DNA of 64,000 nucleotides. Source: Mesorhizobium sp. B2-8-5 (GTDB lineage Bacteria; Pseudomonadota; Alphaproteobacteria; Rhizobiales; Rhizobiaceae). The stretch covers positions 1,178,001-1,242,000 of the forward strand of contig NZ_CP083951.1 in the NCBI RefSeq assembly GCF_006440675.2, written 5' to 3'. The notes beneath the pieces were generated by a model. It made no database searches. It was not told the origin of the DNA and worked only from the letters and a program-made list of their open reading frames with translations. Positions 35,670 through 45,599 of this stretch are shown piece after piece; position 1 is the stretch's first letter, and every line of letters starts with the position of its first letter. The position numbers were made by a program, and so were the translations under genes.

Positions 35670-36074
35670 TCAGCTTTCAACCAAAGCGAGGATCGCGAAG
35701 GCAGTCATGCCGAATGCGACGGCGGCAAGGGGCAGCAGGATTTCGATCGTCGCCGTGCTGGCCTTCATCGGGCTCTCGCCGGTGTCGAAATCGCCTGCCA
35801 ACCAGTCGGCGAGCGTCGTGGGTCTGCCGGCAGCGCTGATCCGGTGATGGCGCCAGACACGGCCGGCGATGGCCGGCAGCACGACCGACATGACGATGAA
35901 TCCAGTTACGACGAACAGCAAATAGTCGTCGTCGCCGCTGCCCGCGAAGCCGATCCAGGCCGACAATGCATAGCAGGCCGCAAGTCCAATCATGGCGAAA
36001 TAGACCCAGCGGTGCAGTCCGCGGGAGACTTGTCGGTTTTGCATGGTGTGCTGACTGTGGCGTTTGGCGGTCAT
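35670..36074 (-). CDS. Small inner-membrane protein of unknown function
   Basis: A 134-residue protein with a basic N-terminus (MTAKRHSQHTMQNRQ) and three hydrophobic segments (WVYFAMIGLAACYALSAWIG, YLLFVVTGFIVMSVVLPAIA and LLPLAAVAFGMTAFAILALV near the C-terminus). No named domain recognised. ATG 36074 has a near-perfect AAAGGAGG Shine-Dalgarno (spacing 5), better than most genes here; the upstream in-frame ATG at 36119 lacks one. Monocistronic. Confidence 0.8.
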   Translation of the reverse strand: MTAKRHSQHTMQNRQVSRGLHRWVYFAMIGLAACYALSAWIGFAGSGDDDYLLFVVTGFIVMSVVLPAIAGRVWRHHRISAAGRPTTLADWLAGDFDTGESPMKASTATIEILLPLAAVAFGMTAFAILALVES

Positions 36075-36208
36075 AGGGACCTCCTTTGCTATGAAAGGAG
36101 CCACTTGCTTCCTGTGCACGGAGCTAGCGCCAGGATTCTAGGCGACAATGCGGTGGTGTGACGCGGCCGGCCCAAGGAAAGGCCTACGCTTCCCAGAGGC
36201 GCTCCTTG

Positions 36209-36871
36209 CTACCGGCTGCCGAAGATCGCCGAGCCGACCCTGACGCTGGTCGCGCCGAAGGCGACGGCGGTTTCGTAGTCGCCGGACATGCCCATCGAAA
36301 GCTTCGCGACACCCGCTTCGCGAGCGAGCTTCTCCAGCAGCGCGAAATGCGGGCCAGGATTCTCATCGGCGGGCGGGATGCACATCAGGCCTTCGATGGC
36401 GAGGCCGTGCACGTCGCGGCAGCGCTTGACGAAGGCGACCGCGTCGCGCGGCTCGATGCCGGCCTTTTGTGGCTCGGAGCCGGTATTGACCTGGACGTAC
36501 AGCTTCGGCGCGCGGCCTTGCCTGGCGATCTCCTTGGCAAGCTCCGCGGCGATCTTCTCGCGATCGACGGTCTCGATGACGTCGAAGAGAGCGACGGCTT
36601 CCTTGGCCTTGTTGGACTGCAGCGGGCCGATCAGATGCAGCTCCAGACCGGCAAATGCCTCTCTCAGCGCCGGCCATTTTCCCTGCGCTTCCTGCACGCG
36701 GTTCTCGCCGAAGACCCGGTGGCCTGCCTTGATGACGGGGCGGATGTCCTCGGCCGCGAAGGTCTTCGACACCACCACGAGCGTGACGGCGCCGGGCGGG
36801 CGCTTCGCCTCGCGTTCGGCGCTCGCGATCCTCGCCTTGACCGCGTGAAGCTGCTCTACGGCGCTCGTCAT
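36209..36871 (-). CDS. yggS: YggS family pyridoxal-phosphate-binding protein
   Basis: A 220-residue cytoplasmic PLP homeostasis protein (PLPBP/PROSC family). It contains VTLVVVSKTFAAEDI (PLP Lys in the VSK context), FGENRVQEAQGKW, LHLIGPLQSNKAKEAV and, near the end, LSMGMSGDYETAVAFGATSVRVGSAIFG, all signatures. These proteins buffer pyridoxal phosphate. Divergent from leuS, with a family 1 repeat between, an arrangement I associate with related rhizobia. Confidence 0.95.
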   Translation of the reverse strand: MTSAVEQLHAVKARIASAEREAKRPPGAVTLVVVSKTFAAEDIRPVIKAGHRVFGENRVQEAQGKWPALREAFAGLELHLIGPLQSNKAKEAVALFDVIETVDREKIAAELAKEIARQGRAPKLYVQVNTGSEPQKAGIEPRDAVAFVKRCRDVHGLAIEGLMCIPPADENPGPHFALLEKLAREAGVAKLSMGMSGDYETAVAFGATSVRVGSAIFGSR

Positions 36872-36981
36872 GCCACTATCGTGCCCATAGTTTTAAAGCT
36901 CGCGCCGGCTCGCCGCAGTTGACGGGTCCGGCAATCCATGGTGAACACCGCGACGACATTGTCTCGGCTGCCGGCCCAGGC

Positions 36982-37115
36982 GTGTCGATATTCAGGTGAT
37001 GCCGGCCTGCAAATGCCGGTTTCCTGCGCTTCCGGTGCTCACGTACTTTAAGTACGCTCCGCTCCGGTTCTCGGAACCCGCCATTTTCGGCTCGGCCTGA
37101 CCTGAATATCAACAC
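36982..37115. repeat. Family 1 palindromic repeat, full-length copy E
   Basis: Arms GTGTCGATATTCAGGT (36982-36997) and ACCTGAATATCAACAC (37100-37115) pair with one mismatch; two GGCCTG direct repeats lie just inside each arm; the core GCGCTTCCGGTGCTCACG...CTCCGCTCCGGTTCTCGG is nearly identical to that at 1934-2065. It is located between divergent yggS and leuS, 46 bp before the leuS start. Confidence 0.85.
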
Positions 37116-37161
37116 GCCTTGATCCAGCACCGCGCACCTGCTTTTAAGTGAAAAACATCCG

Positions 37162-39789
37162 ATGGCAACCGAACGTTATAATCCGCGCACCTCAGAGCCC
37201 AAATGGCAGAAGGCCTGGGCCGAAAAGAAGCTGTTCGAGGCCCGCAACGACGACCCGAAGCCGAAATATTACGTGCTCGAGATGTTCCCCTATCCGTCGG
37301 GCAAGATCCATATCGGCCACACCCGCAACTACACGATGGGCGACGTGGTGGCGCGCTACAAGCGCGCCAAGGGTTTCAACGTGCTGCACCCAATGGGCTG
37401 GGATGCGTTCGGCATGCCGGCCGAAAACGCCGCCATGCAAAACAAGGTCCACCCCAAGGACTGGACCTATGAAAACATCGCGGTCATGCGCGAGCAGCTC
37501 AAGATGATGGGCCTGTCGCTCGACTGGGCGCGCGAGTTCGCAACCTGCGATGTCGATTACTACCACCGCCAGCAGATGCTGTTCCTCGACTTCATCGAGA
37601 AGGGGCTGGTGACGCGCAAATCCTCCAAGGTCAACTGGGACCCGGAGGACATGACCGTGCTCGCCAACGAGCAGGTCATCGACGGCCGCGGCTGGCGCTC
37701 GGGCGCGCTGGTTGAGCAGCGCGAGCTGACGCAGTGGTTCTTCAAGATCACCGACTTCGCGCAGGACCTGCTTGACTCGCTCAACGGGCTCGAAGAGTGG
37801 CCGGAAAAGGTCAAGCTGATGCAGCACAACTGGATCGGCCGCTCGGAAGGGCTGCTGATCCGGTGGCCGCTGGCGGCGCCGGTCGGCGACACGAACGAAC
37901 TGGAAGTATACACGACCCGGCCCGACACCATCTTCGGCGCCTCCTTCATGGCGGTCGCCGCCGACCATCCGCTGGCGAGAAAAGCCGCCGAGACCAATGT
38001 CGAGCTGGCCAAGTTCATCGACGAGGTCCGCCACATGGGCACCTCGGTGGCGGCGCTCGAGACGGCCGAGAAGAAGGGCTTCGACACCGGCATACGCGTC
38101 GTCCATCCGTTCGACGAGAACTGGACGCTGCCGGTCTATGTCGCCAATTTCGTGCTGATGGAATACGGCACCGGCGCCATTTTCGGCTGCCCGTCGGGCG
38201 ACCAGCGCGACCTCGACTTCGCCAACAAATACGGCCTGCCGGTGATCCCGGTGGTGATGCCGGAAGACGCCGACGCAAAGACCTTCCAGATCATCGAGGA
38301 GGCCTATGTCGACGACGGCGTGATGATCAATTCGCGCTTCCTCGACGGCATGAAGCCGCAGAAGGCTTTCAACGAAGTCGCGAAGCTGTTGGAAGAAAAG
38401 ACGATCGGCGGCCGGCCGATGGCGGAACGCAAGGTGAATTTCCGCCTGCGCGACTGGGGCATCTCGCGCCAGCGCTACTGGGGCTGTCCGATCCCGATGA
38501 TCCATTGCGAGCATTGCGGCGTCGTGCCGGTGCCGAAGGCCGACCTGCCGGTGAAGCTGCCCGACGACATCGAGTTCGACCGTCCGGGCAATCCGCTCGA
38601 CCGGCACCCGACCTGGCGGCATGTGAAATGTCCGCAATGCGGTCGCGATGCGCGGCGCGAGACCGACACGATGGACACCTTCGTCGATTCGTCCTGGTAT
38701 TTCGCGCGCTTCACCGCGCCCTGGGCGAACGAGCCGACCGAGCCGAAAGCGGCCGACGAATGGCTGGCGGTCGACCAATATATCGGCGGCATCGAGCACG
38801 CGATCCTGCATCTGCTCTATTCGCGCTTCTTCACCCGCGCCATGCGCGAGACCGGTCACCTCGATCTGGCCGAGCCGTTCAAGGGCCTGTTCACGCAAGG
38901 CATGGTCGTGCACGAGACCTACCGCGTCGGCGGCCCGTCCAACAACGGACGCTGGCTGTCACCAAGCGAGGTCAGGCTCGAGGACGTGGGCGGCAAGCGC
39001 CGCGCCGTCGAGATCGCCACCGGCGAGGAGGCGACGGTCGGCGCGCTGGAGAAGATGTCGAAGTCGAAGAAGAACACGGTGAGCCCGGAAGAGATCACCG
39101 ACGGCTACGGCGCCGACACCGCGCGCTGGTTCATGCTGTCGGACTCGCCGCCGGAGCGCGACGTCGAATGGACCGACGACGGTGCGGCCGGCGCGCACCG
39201 CTTCGTGCAGCGCGTCTGGCGCCTGGTGCAGATCGCGGCCGAGCAGCTTGCCGGTGTGAAACCGGCGGCGGCGACGGATGGCGAGGCGGGCGCCGTGTCC
39301 AAGGCCGCGCACAAGATCCTGAAGGCGGTCGGCGAGGATATCGAGAAGCTCGGCTTCAATCGGGCGATCGCGCGTATCTACGAGCTGGCCAACGCGCTGG
39401 CGACGCCGCTCGCCGACGTTGCCGAGGGCAAGGCCGATGCCGCGCTGAAAGGCGCCTGCCGCGAAGCGGTGGAGATCCTGGTGCACATCGTCGCGCCCGT
39501 CATGCCGCATCTGGCCGAAGAGTGCTGGCAGGAGCTCGGCGGCGCCGAGATGGTCGCCGAACGGCCCTGGCCGGTCTACGATCCTGCTCTGGTCGTCGAC
39601 AACGAGATCGTGCTGCCGGTACAGGTCAACGGCAAGAAGCGGGGGGATTTGACAATTGCCCGCGACGCGGATCAAGGTGCCGTCGAAAAAGCGGTGCTGG
39701 CCCTCGACTTCGTGCAAAAAGCACTGGAAGGTAAGGCCCCGCGCAAGGTGATCATCGTGCCGCAGAGAATCGTCAATGTCGTTGCCTGA
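37162..39789 (+). CDS. leuS: Leucyl-tRNA synthetase
   Basis: An 875-residue class I aminoacyl-tRNA synthetase. HIGH motif at 50-53 ([12 protein letters not shown]), editing domain with [20 protein letters not shown] near 250, KMSKS at about 631 ([11 protein letters not shown]), and the C-terminal anticodon-binding region ending [10 protein letters not shown]...[15 protein letters not shown]. Full length. ATG 37162 is the family start. Its last 14 nt overlap lptE, so the two are one transcript. Confidence 0.98.
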   Translation: MATERYNPRTSEPKWQKAWAEKKLFEARNDDPKPKYYVLEMFPYPSGKIHIGHTRNYTMGDVVARYKRAKGFNVLHPMGWDAFGMPAENAAMQNKVHPKDWTYENIAVMREQLKMMGLSLDWAREFATCDVDYYHRQQMLFLDFIEKGLVTRKSSKVNWDPEDMTVLANEQVIDGRGWRSGALVEQRELTQWFFKITDFAQDLLDSLNGLEEWPEKVKLMQHNWIGRSEGLLIRWPLAAPVGDTNELEVYTTRPDTIFGASFMAVAADHPLARKAAETNVELAKFIDEVRHMGTSVAALETAEKKGFDTGIRVVHPFDENWTLPVYVANFVLMEYGTGAIFGCPSGDQRDLDFANKYGLPVIPVVMPEDADAKTFQIIEEAYVDDGVMINSRFLDGMKPQKAFNEVAKLLEEKTIGGRPMAERKVNFRLRDWGISRQRYWGCPIPMIHCEHCGVVPVPKADLPVKLPDDIEFDRPGNPLDRHPTWRHVKCPQCGRDARRETDTMDTFVDSSWYFARFTAPWANEPTEPKAADEWLAVDQYIGGIEHAILHLLYSRFFTRAMRETGHLDLAEPFKGLFTQGMVVHETYRVGGPSNNGRWLSPSEVRLEDVGGKRRAVEIATGEEATVGALEKMSKSKKNTVSPEEITDGYGADTARWFMLSDSPPERDVEWTDDGAAGAHRFVQRVWRLVQIAAEQLAGVKPAAATDGEAGAVSKAAHKILKAVGEDIEKLGFNRAIARIYELANALATPLADVAEGKADAALKGACREAVEILVHIVAPVMPHLAEECWQELGGAEMVAERPWPVYDPALVVDNEIVLPVQVNGKKRGDLTIARDADQGAVEKAVLALDFVQKALEGKAPRKVIIVPQRIVNVVA

Positions 39790-40357
39790 TCCGGTGAAGT
39801 CAGAAGCGGCCCGCCTGCGCGGCCGCTTGGCGGTCTGCGGCATGGTCGCCGCGCTCGCGCTGGTCTCGGCCTGCACCGTGCGGCCGCTCTATTCCAACCA
39901 GCCGCTGTCGCCCGGATCGCGGCTCAGCGCGTCCGCCGAGCTCGGCTCGATCTCGATCAAGCCGGTCAATACCCGCTACGCGCAGCAGGTGCGCAACAAT
40001 TTGATCTTCGCCTTCGGGCAAGGCTCGGGCGAGCCGGCCTCGCCGGCCTACACGCTCGATCTCGGCGTCACCGAGCTCGTCGAATCGGCGGCCATCGTGC
40101 AGGTGCAGACCCAGGAAGACGAGCCGACGGCGGGCACGGTCACGCTGACCGCCAATTACGTGCTGCGGGACACCGCGACCAACACGGTGATTGCCGTCGG
40201 CAAGCGCTCTATCCCGTCGTCCTTCGACCGGCCGCGCCAGGAATTCGCAGCCTACCGCGCGCAGATCGACGCGGAGAACCGCGCCGCGCGCGAATTGGCC
40301 GACCTTCTGCGGCTGTCGATCGCGCAGGACCTAGCCAAGCACGGCAAAAGGGCCTAG
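39776..40357 (+). CDS. lptE: LPS-assembly lipoprotein LptE
   Basis: A 193-residue outer-membrane lipoprotein that plugs LptD in the LPS export machine. The N-terminal signal ends with the lipobox ALVSAC at about residue 33 (Cys lipidated), followed by the short RPLY segment typical of LptE and a mixed alpha/beta domain ([18 protein letters not shown], [37 protein letters not shown]). Overlap with leuS by 14 nt is as in many proteobacteria. In many genomes holA follows next; here a terminator and repeats follow instead. Confidence 0.88.
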   Translation: MSLPDPVKSEAARLRGRLAVCGMVAALALVSACTVRPLYSNQPLSPGSRLSASAELGSISIKPVNTRYAQQVRNNLIFAFGQGSGEPASPAYTLDLGVTELVESAAIVQVQTQEDEPTAGTVTLTANYVLRDTATNTVIAVGKRSIPSSFDRPRQEFAAYRAQIDAENRAARELADLLRLSIAQDLAKHGKRA

Positions 40358-40390
40358 TTCCTCGTCGGGGATTGGCTGAAGCCTTCCGAA

Positions 40391-40450
40391 CTTCGTCATC
40401 CTCGGGTCTGCGCGCGTCGCTTCGCTCCTTGCCGCCCGTGGATGACGATC
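40391..40450. repeat. Family 2 palindrome, contracted copy
   Basis: CTTCGTCATCCTCGGGTCTGCG at the left and CCCGTGGATGACGATC at the right repeat the two ends of the 30879-31068 element, with only about 20 nt in between. Non-coding. Confidence 0.6.
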
Positions 40451-40517
40451 GCGATAGGCGTCCCGGCCAATCGCCAAGGCATGTGACTTGCCAAGGCATA
40501 GACACTTTGCCACGAAA

Positions 40518-40537
40518 AAGGCCGGTTGCCCGGCCTT
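40518..40537. terminator. Bidirectional terminator between lptE and fsa
   Basis: AAGGCCGG (40518-40525), loop TTGC, CCGGCCTT (40530-40537). On the minus strand TTTTTCG follows, giving a good terminator for fsa; on the plus strand CTTCGCTACTTTTT follows, fitting lptE. Confidence 0.75.
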
Positions 40538-40559
40538 CTTCGCTACTTTTTGCCTTGCG

Positions 40560-40603
40560 CAATTCCCAGACGGAAAATCGTTACATACTTTTCCTGGAAC
40601 TGC
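40560..40603. repeat. Dispersed palindrome, family B, copy 2
   Basis: CAATTCCCAGACGGAAAA and ACTTTTCCTGGAACTG recur from 23125-23165. It lies immediately downstream of the fsa stop. Confidence 0.6.
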
Positions 40604-40610
40604 TCCGGCC

Positions 40611-41267
40611 TCAGCCGATCTTCTGGCCGGTCTTGGCCCAATCGGCGAGGAAGGCCGCGAGGCCCTTGTCGGTCAGCGGGTGATTGACCAGCGCCTTCAG
40701 CGTCGCCGGCGGCGCGGTGACGATATCGGCGCCGATCAGGGCGGCCTGCTTGACGTGGTTCACCGTGCGCACCGAGGCGGTCAGGATCTCGGTCTTGAAG
40801 TCGTAATTGTCGTAGATGGTGCGGATTTCCGAGATCAGCTCCATGCCGTCCGAGCCGGTGTCGTCGATGCGGCCGACGAAGGGCGAGATGAAGGAGGCGC
40901 CAGCCTTGGCGGCCAGCAATGCCTGGTTGGCCGAGAAGCAGAGCGTCACGTTGACCATGCGGTTCATCTCGGTGCGGATGGTCTTGCAGGCCTTCAGGCC
41001 GTCCAGCGTCAGCGGCACCTTGATGGCGATATTCGGCGCGATCTTGGCCAGCACTTCGGCCTCGGCCATCATGTCCTTGTACACAGTCGCCACGACCTCG
41101 GCCGAGACCGGGCCTTCGACGATGTCGCAGATCTGCTTGGTGACGTCGATGATCTTGCCACCCGATTTCAGGATCAGCGACGGGTTGGTGGTGACGCCGT
41201 CGAGCAGCCCAAGATCGTTGAGCTCCTTGATTTCCTTGATGTCAGCGGTGTCGACAAAAAATTTCAT
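40611..41267 (-). CDS. fsa: Fructose-6-phosphate aldolase / transaldolase-like enzyme
   Basis: A 218-residue class I aldolase of the small transaldolase subfamily (TalC/FSA), cytoplasmic. [20 protein letters not shown] is the typical start; the Schiff-base Lys is Lys83 in [29 protein letters not shown] and [12 protein letters not shown] are conserved. The family acts on sugar phosphates of the pentose phosphate pathway; members split between true transaldolase and aldolase activity and sequence alone does not settle it. ATG 41267 has CAAGGAGACCGCC upstream. Divergent from priA. Confidence 0.93.
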   Translation of the reverse strand: MKFFVDTADIKEIKELNDLGLLDGVTTNPSLILKSGGKIIDVTKQICDIVEGPVSAEVVATVYKDMMAEAEVLAKIAPNIAIKVPLTLDGLKACKTIRTEMNRMVNVTLCFSANQALLAAKAGASFISPFVGRIDDTGSDGMELISEIRTIYDNYDFKTEILTASVRTVNHVKQAALIGADIVTAPPATLKALVNHPLTDKGLAAFLADWAKTGQKIG

Positions 41268-41357
41268 GGCGGTCTCCTTGGGGATTGCCGGGCGCCAGCC
41301 AGGCAGATGCGAGGGTCCCCTTTGATCTAGCCCAAAGTCAGGGCAAGGTCACGCCTG

Positions 41358-43541
41358 ATGATGGAAGATTCGCCCTTTGTCGCAGCCGCGCCCGTGCTGG
41401 TGCCGATGCCGGCCGAACGGCCCTACACCTATGCCGTGCCGCCGGGCATGCGCGTGGTGCCGGGCTCGATCGTGCGCGTGCCGCTCGGGCCGCGCCAAGT
41501 CGCGGGCATCGTCTGGGACGGCGCCGTCGAAACCGTCGATGCGAAGAAACTGCGGCCGATCGAGGAGGTGTTCGACTGCCCGCCGATCGATAGGGCGATG
41601 CGCCGCTTCGTCGACTGGATCGCGCAATACACGCTGTCGGCTCCCGGCATGGTGGCGCGCATGCTGCTCAGGGCCCCCGAGGCTTTCGACCCGGAGCCGT
41701 GGATCGAAGGGCTGCAGCGCACGCTGGCCGAACCGGACCGGTTGACGGATGCGCGCCGGCGCGTGCTGGAGACGGCCGAGGGCGGACTTGCCTGGACGCG
41801 CTCGGGGCTGGCGCATGCCGCGGGCGTGTCCTCGACCGTCATCGACGGGTTGCGGGCACAGGGCGTGTTCGAGACGGTGATGATCCCGCCGCGTCCGGTG
41901 GTGGCGGCGCCTGATACCAGCCATGCCGTGCCGGAGCTGATGCCGGACCAGAATGTCGCGGCGGAGAAGCTGCGCACGGCAATCGCGGCCGATGCTTTCA
42001 ATGTCACCCTTCTCGACGGCGTCACAGGATCGGGCAAGACGGAAGTCTATTTCGAGGCGGTGGCGGCTGCGCTCGACAAGGGCAGGCAGGTGCTGATCCT
42101 TTTGCCGGAAATCGCGCTGACGCATGCGTTCCTCGAACGTTTCCAGGACCGGTTCGGCGCCAAGCCGGCGGAGTGGCACTCCGACCTGCCGCCCCGGATG
42201 CGCGAACGTGTCTGGCGGCAGGTTGCGGAAGGCGGCGTGCGCGTCGTCGCCGGCGCGCGCTCGGCGCTGTTCCTGCCGTTCAAGGAACTCGGCCTGATCG
42301 TCGTCGACGAGGAGCATGACCCGGCCTACAAGCAGGAAGACCGCGTCTTCTACAATGCGCGCGACATGGCGGTGGTGCGCGGCCATATCGGTGCTTTCCC
42401 GGTCGTGCTCGCCTCGGCGACGCCGTCGGTGGAAAGCCGGGTCAACGCCGGCCAGGGCCGCTACGGCCGGGCGGTGCTGTCGTCGCGCTTCGCCGAGGCG
42501 GCGCTCCCCGACCTGAAGTCGATCGACATGCGGCGCTCGCCGCCGGCGCGCGGCGGTTTCCTGTCGCCGGTCTTGCTGGAGCAGATGCAGCGCACGCTGG
42601 AGAGGAAGGAGCAGTCGCTGCTCTTCCTCAACCGGCGCGGCTATGCGCCGCTGACGCTCTGCCGGGTCTGCGGTCATCGCTTCGGCTGCCCGGTCTGCTC
42701 GGCGTGGCTGGTCGAGCACCGGTTTCGCGGCCAACTCGTCTGCCATCATTGCGGCCATAATGAGCGGCGGCCCGAGGCCTGCCCGGAATGCGGCACGCTC
42801 GACCATCTGGTGGCCTGCGGCCCCGGCGTCGAGCGCATCGCCGAGGAGGTGGTGGCGCATTTCCCCGAAGCCCGCACCATCGTGCTTTCGTCCGACCTTC
42901 TGGGCGGCGTGCGCCGTCTGCGGCTCGAACTCGAGGCCGTCGCCAATGGCGAGGCCGACATCGTCATCGGCACGCAACTCGTCGCCAAGGGTCACAATTT
43001 CCCCGGCATGACGCTGGTGGGGGTGGTGGATGCGGATCTCGGGCTCGCCAATGGCGATCCGCGCGCCGCCGAGCGCACTTTCCAGCTGCTCAGCCAGGTG
43101 ACGGGGCGCGCCGGCCGCACCGGCAAGAAGAGCCTCGGCCTCTTGCAGACCTACCAGCCGGATCATCCGGTGATGCGGGCGATCGTCTCGGGCGATTCGG
43201 AAGCTTTTTACGAGCGCGAGATCACCGAGCGCGAGCGGGCGGCGCTGCCGCCTTTCGGCCGGCTCGCCGGCATCATCGTCAGCGCCGCGACACGGGGCGA
43301 GGCGGAGAGCCATGCGCGGGGGTTAAGGCGCGCGGCGCCGCAGGCTTCCGATCTCTTCGTGCTCGGGCCGGCCGAGGCGCCGCTGTCGCTGATCGGCGGT
43401 CGTCACCGCTTCCGCCTGCTCATCCAGGGCGAGCGGCGCGCCGACATGCAAGGCTTCATCCGCGCCATGCTGGCCGACGGGCCGAAGCCGCGCGGCTCGG
43501 TCAGGGTGCAGGTCGACATCGACCCGCAGAGCTTTTTGTAA
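41358..43541 (+). CDS. priA: Primosomal protein N' (replication restart helicase PriA)
   Basis: A 727-residue DEAD-type 3'-5' helicase that reloads the replisome at stalled forks. N-terminal 3'-DNA-binding domain, then Walker A GVTGSGKTEVY near 220, DEEH near 315, and the zinc-binding Cys clusters CRVCGHRFGCPVCSAWL and CHHCG...CPECG at about 434-478, followed by helicase motifs (GTQLVAKGHNFPGMTLV, QVTGRAGRTGK). Two adjacent ATGs (41358, 41361) make either start possible. Complete length. Confidence 0.96.
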   Translation: MMEDSPFVAAAPVLVPMPAERPYTYAVPPGMRVVPGSIVRVPLGPRQVAGIVWDGAVETVDAKKLRPIEEVFDCPPIDRAMRRFVDWIAQYTLSAPGMVARMLLRAPEAFDPEPWIEGLQRTLAEPDRLTDARRRVLETAEGGLAWTRSGLAHAAGVSSTVIDGLRAQGVFETVMIPPRPVVAAPDTSHAVPELMPDQNVAAEKLRTAIAADAFNVTLLDGVTGSGKTEVYFEAVAAALDKGRQVLILLPEIALTHAFLERFQDRFGAKPAEWHSDLPPRMRERVWRQVAEGGVRVVAGARSALFLPFKELGLIVVDEEHDPAYKQEDRVFYNARDMAVVRGHIGAFPVVLASATPSVESRVNAGQGRYGRAVLSSRFAEAALPDLKSIDMRRSPPARGGFLSPVLLEQMQRTLERKEQSLLFLNRRGYAPLTLCRVCGHRFGCPVCSAWLVEHRFRGQLVCHHCGHNERRPEACPECGTLDHLVACGPGVERIAEEVVAHFPEARTIVLSSDLLGGVRRLRLELEAVANGEADIVIGTQLVAKGHNFPGMTLVGVVDADLGLANGDPRAAERTFQLLSQVTGRAGRTGKKSLGLLQTYQPDHPVMRAIVSGDSEAFYEREITERERAALPPFGRLAGIIVSAATRGEAESHARGLRRAAPQASDLFVLGPAEAPLSLIGGRHRFRLLIQGERRADMQGFIRAMLADGPKPRGSVRVQVDIDPQSFL

Positions 43542-43552
43542 GAATGGGGTGA

Positions 43553-44008
43553 CTAATCGTCGCTCGGCGGGTCTTGCAGTATATTCCAACACCAAACACC
43601 AAGCGCCTCAAAATGCCTGATGTTTGCAGTTATCACGGTGAGCTCGTTGGTTGCCGCCGTGGCCGCGATCAATATGTCTGCTAGACCGGGATTCTTCCCT
43701 TGTGCAGAGGCTGCCTCCTCCATTTGACCCGCCCTTCGCGCTATATCGGCATTGACCTCTAGAATCTGATCAGCGAAGTCTTCAATGGTTTCATTGAGCC
43801 AGGCAGTGAGACCCTCGGCGCGTTTTGTGGCCCCGGCGCGGGCCAGCTTGCATATGCCTTTCTCGATTTCAGTGATCGCTATAACCGGTATGAAGAGTGC
43901 CTGCTTTGCACCTTGGGTCACGATCCAGGTGGCGACGTCTTTTGCAAGCGGCGGCCTTCCAGGCGCGAATGCCGATAAGATGGAAGTATCCACAAGATAG
44001 CCGCTCAA
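43553..44008 (-). CDS. vapC: PIN-domain toxin, VapC/FitB type
   Basis: A 151-residue putative endoribonuclease. PIN acidic residues: Asp7 (YLVDTSIL), Glu47 (VIAITEIEKG) and Asp111 (NPGLADILIAATA); the fourth position is Asn129 (TANIRHFEALG), as in several FitB-like proteins. VapC toxins usually cut tRNA or rRNA. The gene overlaps the antitoxin by 4 nt (ATGA), the classical TA arrangement. It lies just 11 nt past the convergent priA. Confidence 0.9.
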   Translation of the reverse strand: MSGYLVDTSILSAFAPGRPPLAKDVATWIVTQGAKQALFIPVIAITEIEKGICKLARAGATKRAEGLTAWLNETIEDFADQILEVNADIARRAGQMEEAASAQGKNPGLADILIAATAATNELTVITANIRHFEALGVWCWNILQDPPSDD

Positions 44009-44247
44009 AGGTCGATATCCCGCGACGGCGACTCATTCCTTTCAAACTCGATTCCTCCCGGATAGGTCAGAAGGAATTCCCCGAAATTTCGACGCTCGAC
44101 CGGATAAAGCTTTTGCAAGTCTTCGACCGAAACGATGGCGGCTGCTGGCTTACCATGCTTTGTGATGATGGTGGGCTCGCCGCCCTCCGCGGCCTCGACG
44201 AGCGCCGAGAACCCTGCCTTGGCTTCCCGAACTTGCATTGTTTTCAC
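44005..44247 (-). CDS. Phd/YefM family antitoxin
   Basis: An 80-residue protein with the Phd fold: MQVREAKAGFSALVEAAEGG, PTIITKHGKPAAAIVSVEDLQ and a C-terminal acidic/aromatic toxin-binding tail (RRNFGEFLLTYPGGIEFERN). It should neutralise the PIN toxin and repress the pair's promoter. Start GTG 44247 is favoured because AAGGAGG lies 5 nt upstream; ATG 44238 is an alternative. A -10-like TATTAT (minus strand, about 44276-44281) sits upstream in the 65-bp gap shared with the racemase gene. Confidence 0.9.
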   Translation of the reverse strand: MKTMQVREAKAGFSALVEAAEGGEPTIITKHGKPAAAIVSVEDLQKLYPVERRNFGEFLLTYPGGIEFERNESPSRDIDL

Positions 44248-44312
44248 AGCAACCTCCTTGTGGTCTCATGTAGTCATAATATAGGAATTGCTGAGGAAAG
44301 GACAGCGCGATC

Positions 44313-45008
44313 ATGAAAACCCTCGGCCTCATCGGTGGCATGAGCTGGGAATCGACCGCGATCTATTACCGCCTGCTCAACGAGATCGTGCGTGAGCGGC
44401 TCGGCGGGCTTCATTCGGCCAAGCTGCTCCTGTGGTCGTTCGATTTCGCCGAGATCGCCGAACGGCAGCATGCCGGTGACTGGGAAGGCGCCGGCGTCCT
44501 CCTCGTTGAAGCCGCGCGCAGGCTGGAGGCGGGCGGCGCCGAGGGCCTGCTGATCTGCACCAACACCATGCACAAGCTCGCCGACGCGGTGCAGGCGGCC
44601 ATATCGATCCCGCTTATCCATATCGCCGACGCCACGGCGCATGCCGTCGTCGATGCCGGCGTGAAGCGGCCGGCGCTGCTAGCGACGCGCTTCACCATGG
44701 AGCAGGACTTCTACAAGGGTCGGCTTGCCGACAAATACGGCCTCCAGCCGGTGGTGCCGGACCACGCCGGCCGCGACATGGTGCACCGGGTGATCTATGA
44801 CGAGCTTTGCCAGGGCGTCGTCAAAGGCGAATCGAAATCCGCCTATCTCGACGAAGTCGGCCGGATGCGGCGCACCGACGACGTGGACGGCGTCATCATG
44901 GGCTGCACCGAGATCACCATGCTGATCGGCCAGGGCGATTTCGACGTTCCGGTGTTCGACACGACGCGGATCCATGCCGAGGCCGCGGTCGATTTCGCGC
45001 TCGCTTGA
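44313..45008 (+). CDS. Aspartate/glutamate racemase family protein
   Basis: A 231-residue cofactor-independent racemase-type enzyme. LGLIGGMSWESTAIYYRLLNE is the typical start; the two catalytic Cys lie in LLICTNTMHKLAD (about residue 84) and VIMGCTEITML (about 195). This matches the YgeA-like broad-specificity amino-acid racemase group. Cytoplasmic. It is divergent from the TA pair. Which amino acid it acts on is not shown. Confidence 0.93.
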   Translation: MKTLGLIGGMSWESTAIYYRLLNEIVRERLGGLHSAKLLLWSFDFAEIAERQHAGDWEGAGVLLVEAARRLEAGGAEGLLICTNTMHKLADAVQAAISIPLIHIADATAHAVVDAGVKRPALLATRFTMEQDFYKGRLADKYGLQPVVPDHAGRDMVHRVIYDELCQGVVKGESKSAYLDEVGRMRRTDDVDGVIMGCTEITMLIGQGDFDVPVFDTTRIHAEAAVDFALA

Positions 45009-45103
45009 TGCGCTGTACCTAATGTGCCCGCCATCCTCTGGCGCGGTTTCATTCCCTCGCTAGAATGCCGGTGTTTCAGAACAAGAAATACGAGGGGGAT
45101 TAT

Positions 45104-45499
45104 ATGGACTTCGCGTTTCCGTGGCCCGCGAGCCAGGGTGAATGGCTGGCCTGGTCGAGCGCCGTCGTGACCCTGGCCCTCGGCCTGTTCCTGTTCCTGG
45201 CGCCGGGGCTTGCCTTTCGCGCGCTGCGCCTGCAGCCAAGGCCGGAGAAAGCGGCGGCGATCGCCGAAGGACGCGGCCGCATGTCGGGCTTCTATCTCGG
45301 CGTCAGCCTGTGCTGCATCCTGCTGGCGCAGCCGCTGCTTTACATGGCGCTGGGCTTCTCCTGGCTGTTCACCGCCTTCGGCCGGCTTCTGTCGATGATG
45401 TCGGACAGCGCCAACACCCCTTTCAACTGGGTTTCGATCGTGGTTGAATTGGCATTGGCGGCGCTGCCGCTGGCCTTTGCCTTCGGCTTCGTTCCGTGA
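45104..45499 (+). CDS. Small membrane protein, possibly DUF4345-like
   Basis: A 131-residue protein with four hydrophobic segments (WSSAVVTLALGLFLFLAPG, GFYLGVSLCCILLAQPLLYM, FSWLFTAFGRLLSMM and SIVVELALAALPLAFAFG). The second segment begins GRGRMSGFYLG, which resembles DUF4345-type proteins, but I am unsure. ATG 45104 is chosen for CGAGGGGGATTAT upstream. It lies between the racemase and the atp operon; function unknown. Confidence 0.7.
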   Translation: MDFAFPWPASQGEWLAWSSAVVTLALGLFLFLAPGLAFRALRLQPRPEKAAAIAEGRGRMSGFYLGVSLCCILLAQPLLYMALGFSWLFTAFGRLLSMMSDSANTPFNWVSIVVELALAALPLAFAFGFVP

Positions 45500-45570
45500 A
45501 TTCGACGCTTGAGCTTGGCCTTCGCCGCCTGATGCGACAAAAGTGCCTGAAAACCATGCCGGACGATGCA

Positions 45571-45599
45571 TTGCGGTCTTAAAAAGCCTGTGCTAGACG
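45571..45599 (+). promoter_or_regulatory. Tentative atp operon promoter
   Basis: TTGCGG (45571-45576), a 17-bp spacer and TAGACG (45594-45599) lie about 135 bp upstream of the atpH start. The match to sigma70 boxes is poor; position is the main argument. Confidence 0.3.
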
